NCBI RefSeq assembly: GCF_000281955.1
Contig: NZ_AKKF01000019.1
Span: 1 to 36,893 of the forward strand
Source: Caulobacter sp. AP07
GTDB taxonomy: Bacteria; Pseudomonadota; Alphaproteobacteria; Caulobacterales; Caulobacteraceae
Reading direction: 5' to 3'
DNA length: 36,893 nucleotides
A program made the position numbers and the translations under genes. The notes below the pieces were generated by a model. That model saw nothing but the letters and a program-made list of their open reading frames with translations, made no database searches and was not told the DNA's origin. Positions 34,764 to 36,893 of the stretch are shown here, in pieces; within the stretch, counting starts at the first letter, position 1, and every line of letters begins with the position of its first letter.

Positions 34764-36698
34764 TCACGCCTGCCTGGGGCCGACGGCCCAGTGCTGCAGC
34801 AGGGCGGCGGTGAAGGCCTCGGGCCACTCAAGATTGGATACGTGGCCGCAGTCGGCGAGGCGCTGGACCCGGGCCTTGGGCAGCAAATCCGTGATGGCCA
34901 GGTTCGCCATCTCACGATCCCCTCGCAGGATCAGAACCGGCGCGACAGGCCGCGCGCGCGACAACAGAGCGGGCGCGTCGCGCCCCAGCAGCAGACGCGG
35001 CTCGACATGGAGCGGCTGCCAGGCCCGCCATTCATCGATCATCTTCCACAGCGGCATGCGAATCTGGTCGCGCCGGCTGCCTGCGCTCGCAAGGAGGCCT
35101 TCGAACCATTGCCGCTTGAAGGCAATGACGCCCTTTTCCCTCAGGGCGGCGATCTCCGCGCGCCGCCGCGCGATGTCCGCCTCGGTCCAGGGCTGGCTTG
35201 GACCTGGCGTGTCGAACAGGTCGCCGCCGGCCATGGTCGCGGTGAGGACGCGCCCGGGATGGAGCGCCAGAAAGTCGGTGACCACGAAGCCGCCGAGCGA
35301 CAGACCCACGAGGTGCGCCCTCCCGACCCCCATGGCGTCCATGACCGACACCAGGTCGTCGGCGTGACGGAACGCACGCCCTTCGACGGGATCGGCCGAC
35401 CGGCCATAGCCGCGTAGATCGTATCGGATGACCCTGTGCGTGGCGCTCAGGGCGTGGAACTGGGGATCCCACTGCGTGCGGTCAAAGCTGTGGCCGTGCA
35501 GGAAGACCACCGGGTCCCCGTGTCCGGCCTCTTCGCAATAGAGATCGCCGACACGCCGGCGCCGTACATTGGGCGAAGCCGCGTCCTGAACCGCGTCGCG
35601 CGCCATTGGCGCATAGAGGGTCGAGCCCAGGAAGGTGCTGTAGCCCAGCGCCTTGGCGCGCTCGAGATTGGCCTTGGCCAGAACCACGCCCCAAAGGTCG
35701 GTCGCGCGATCGCTCCAGACATAGCTCCCCGCCCAGCCCGGTGAGGACAGCAGCGTGGCCCGCCCCGTGACGGCGACCTCCTCGCGCCATTGGCCGAGGC
35801 CGTACACGTCGGATCGGCGATCGGCGCGCGCGGCCTCGACGTACTCCATGGACTCGAGCCGCGCGCCCTTGACCTGGTCGCCCTCCATTTCGAGGATCGA
35901 GGCGGGGCTCAGGATTCCGCGCCCCTCGAACAGCCCCCCGCCCGAGATCATTATCAGGAACCGGGCATAGTCGCGCGTCGTCGTGAACAGGCTGCCGCCG
36001 AGCATCGGGTTGAACCCCGGTTCGCGGGAAACCGGCGAATAGCCACTGCGCCCCATGCCAAGGGGTTTTGCGATCCTGGACTGAAAGATGGCGTCGAACG
36101 GGCGGCCCGCGGCGATCTCGGCCATCCGCCCGGCCACTTGCATCGCCAGCCCGCCATATTGAAAGCGCGCGCCGGGCGGAGAGTTCGGCGGCAGGTCCAC
36201 GATGTGCCGAACCGCCTCCTCGAGCGTCGGGTAGTCGTCGCGTCGGCGGTCGGCCGGCTGATAGTCGGGATAGCCGGCCGTGTGAGACAGCAACTGCCGC
36301 AGGGTCGCGTCGCCCTTGGCGTCGCTCAGTTGAGGCAGGTATTTGCGCGCTGGATCGTCCCAGCCGAGCAGGCCCTGGTCGACGACGGCGGCGATGGTCG
36401 CGGCGGCCGTCCATTTGCCGCACGAGGCTACATGCAGGACCCGTTCGGGCTCGCCGTCACCGAAATAGGCCTCGTGGAGAACAGTTTCGCGGCGGCCGAT
36501 GATCAGCCCCATGCCGTCGAAGAGCCCGGCGGCGACGCGGTCGCTTAGACGCTGATCGATCGGCGCGAAATCGGGCGAGACCGGCTTCCCGGTCTCCGCC
36601 CCCCGAGCCGATCGCGCCGCCAGGAGGCCCGGGAGAGCGGCCAGGCCCACAACGCAATGCCGCCGGAGGACGCCAGGCGCGATAGCGAAACGTCGCAT
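34764..36698 (-). CDS. Fusion of a serine beta-lactamase-like hydrolase and an alpha/beta hydrolase
   Basis: This is a 644-residue protein with an N-terminal export signal (LRRHCVVGLAALPGLLAARSARGA). Residues about 45-375 form a class C beta-lactamase/esterase domain: Ser92-x-x-Lys95 in ASCGKW, LLSHTAGYPDY, QYGGLAMQVAG in the Y-x-N region, and GWAGSYVW in the KTG region. Residues about 385-640 form an alpha/beta hydrolase: FLHGHSFDRTQWDPQ (oxyanion HG), YDLRGYGRS, nucleophile Ser467 in GLSLGG, Asp594 in LRGDRE and His619 in CGHVSNLEWPE, a complete triad. Both active sites look intact and no frameshift is needed to join them. A GGGAGG ribosome site precedes the ATG. In a polysaccharide locus a carbohydrate deacylase role is reasonable, but no substrate can be read. 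Confidence 0.88.
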   Translation of the reverse strand: MRRFAIAPGVLRRHCVVGLAALPGLLAARSARGAETGKPVSPDFAPIDQRLSDRVAAGLFDGMGLIIGRRETVLHEAYFGDGEPERVLHVASCGKWTAAATIAAVVDQGLLGWDDPARKYLPQLSDAKGDATLRQLLSHTAGYPDYQPADRRRDDYPTLEEAVRHIVDLPPNSPPGARFQYGGLAMQVAGRMAEIAAGRPFDAIFQSRIAKPLGMGRSGYSPVSREPGFNPMLGGSLFTTTRDYARFLIMISGGGLFEGRGILSPASILEMEGDQVKGARLESMEYVEAARADRRSDVYGLGQWREEVAVTGRATLLSSPGWAGSYVWSDRATDLWGVVLAKANLERAKALGYSTFLGSTLYAPMARDAVQDAASPNVRRRRVGDLYCEEAGHGDPVVFLHGHSFDRTQWDPQFHALSATHRVIRYDLRGYGRSADPVEGRAFRHADDLVSVMDAMGVGRAHLVGLSLGGFVVTDFLALHPGRVLTATMAGGDLFDTPGPSQPWTEADIARRRAEIAALREKGVIAFKRQWFEGLLASAGSRRDQIRMPLWKMIDEWRAWQPLHVEPRLLLGRDAPALLSRARPVAPVLILRGDREMANLAITDLLPKARVQRLADCGHVSNLEWPEAFTAALLQHWAVGPRQA

Positions 36699-36747
36699 CT
36701 CGGTTCAGCCGCCTCCCGTTCGCGGGGCATGATCGGCCCCACCCAAT

Positions 36748-36761
36748 TGATATCGATATCA
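36748..36761 (-). promoter_or_regulatory. LacI-type operator, dual hydrolase gene
   Basis: TGATATCGATATCA is a perfect 14 bp palindrome, 49 bp upstream of the start codon. A TTGACG -35 candidate is at 36783-36788 (minus strand), and the predicted -10 at 36760-36765 abuts and slightly overlaps the operator. Confidence 0.82.
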
Positions 36762-36852
36762 TTCACAGGTTCGACGTTTCGCCGTCAAGTCCCCGGAGCA
36801 CACCACGCCAAATGACGCCCTCGGCGACCGCGATGCTTCAGAACCCGAGCGC

Positions 36853-36893
36853 TCAGCGGGCCAACCAGCCGCCATCCACGGGCAAGGTGATGC
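36853..36893 (-). CDS. kduD: C-terminal end of a short-chain dehydrogenase, KduD-like (partial)
   Basis: Only the last 13 codons are inside the window. They read ITLPVDGGWLAR followed by TGA at 36853-36855. The VDGGW ending is typical of classical short-chain dehydrogenases, and VDGGWLAR is the exact C-terminus I remember for E. coli KduD, 2-dehydro-3-deoxy-D-gluconate 5-dehydrogenase, which acts in the pathway from unsaturated uronates to KDG. The identification rests on a dozen residues, so SDR is likely and KduD is probable, not proven. It is upstream of the dual hydrolase gene on the same strand. Confidence 0.55.
   Translation of the reverse strand, partial: ITLPVDGGWLAR

Noticed and set aside
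1..36893. tRNA, rRNA, CRISPR, transposase or phage attachment sites
   Set aside because: Looked for but none seen; no short regularly spaced repeats, cloverleaf-like sequences or transposase motifs were found.

Overview
The window is GC-rich, densely coded alphaproteobacterial DNA, most likely from the Caulobacteraceae (Caulobacter or Phenylobacterium type). The grounds are three large TonB-dependent receptors (one of the Xanthomonas/Caulobacter subfamily), operators of the TGnTAnCGnTAnCA kind used by Caulobacter LacI/GalR regulators, and a CopA-CopB-DUF411-CopC-CopD plus CusCBA(F) copper island. No rRNA, tRNA, CRISPR array, transposase or attachment site was seen. Very long antisense ORFs are a by-product of the GC content.

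Region 1 (1-4060). The 5' part of a TonB-dependent receptor runs off the left edge on the minus strand. It is followed by a 554 bp AT-rich, G-poor intergenic stretch and a plus-strand BioF2-like GNAT acetyltransferase.

Region 2 (4204-18451), copper/metal island, plus strand apart from the regulator. It encodes periplasmic multicopper oxidase CopA, outer-membrane CopB, a DUF411 protein, CopC, CopD, two small secreted proteins, the tripartite efflux system CusC-CusB-CusA, periplasmic CusF, and a convergent CueR-like MerR regulator with the Cu(I) Cys pair. The island ends with a three-gene CnrY/CnrX/CnrH-like module (anti-sigma factor, periplasmic metal sensor, ECF sigma factor) joined by GTGA overlaps. 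The genes fit periplasmic copper detoxification by oxidation, binding and export.

Region 3 (18600-36893), polysaccharide-utilisation locus. A plus-strand GH28/GH49-type beta-helix hydrolase converges on a minus-strand series: TonB receptor; heparinase II/III-type lyase; GH97; a 2OG-Fe(II) oxygenase; an unrecognised 785-residue secreted protein; a second TonB receptor; and a fused beta-lactamase-like/alpha-beta hydrolase. At the right edge is the C-terminus of a short-chain dehydrogenase that closely resembles KduD. Each of the five predicted transcription units is preceded by a LacI-type operator (consensus TGnTATCGATAnCA) lying over or next to a plausible -10 element, and one unit has a second copy 147 bp away. 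I infer a single LacI-family repressor, not in the window, that controls uptake and breakdown of a uronic-acid-containing, probably pectin-like, polysaccharide.
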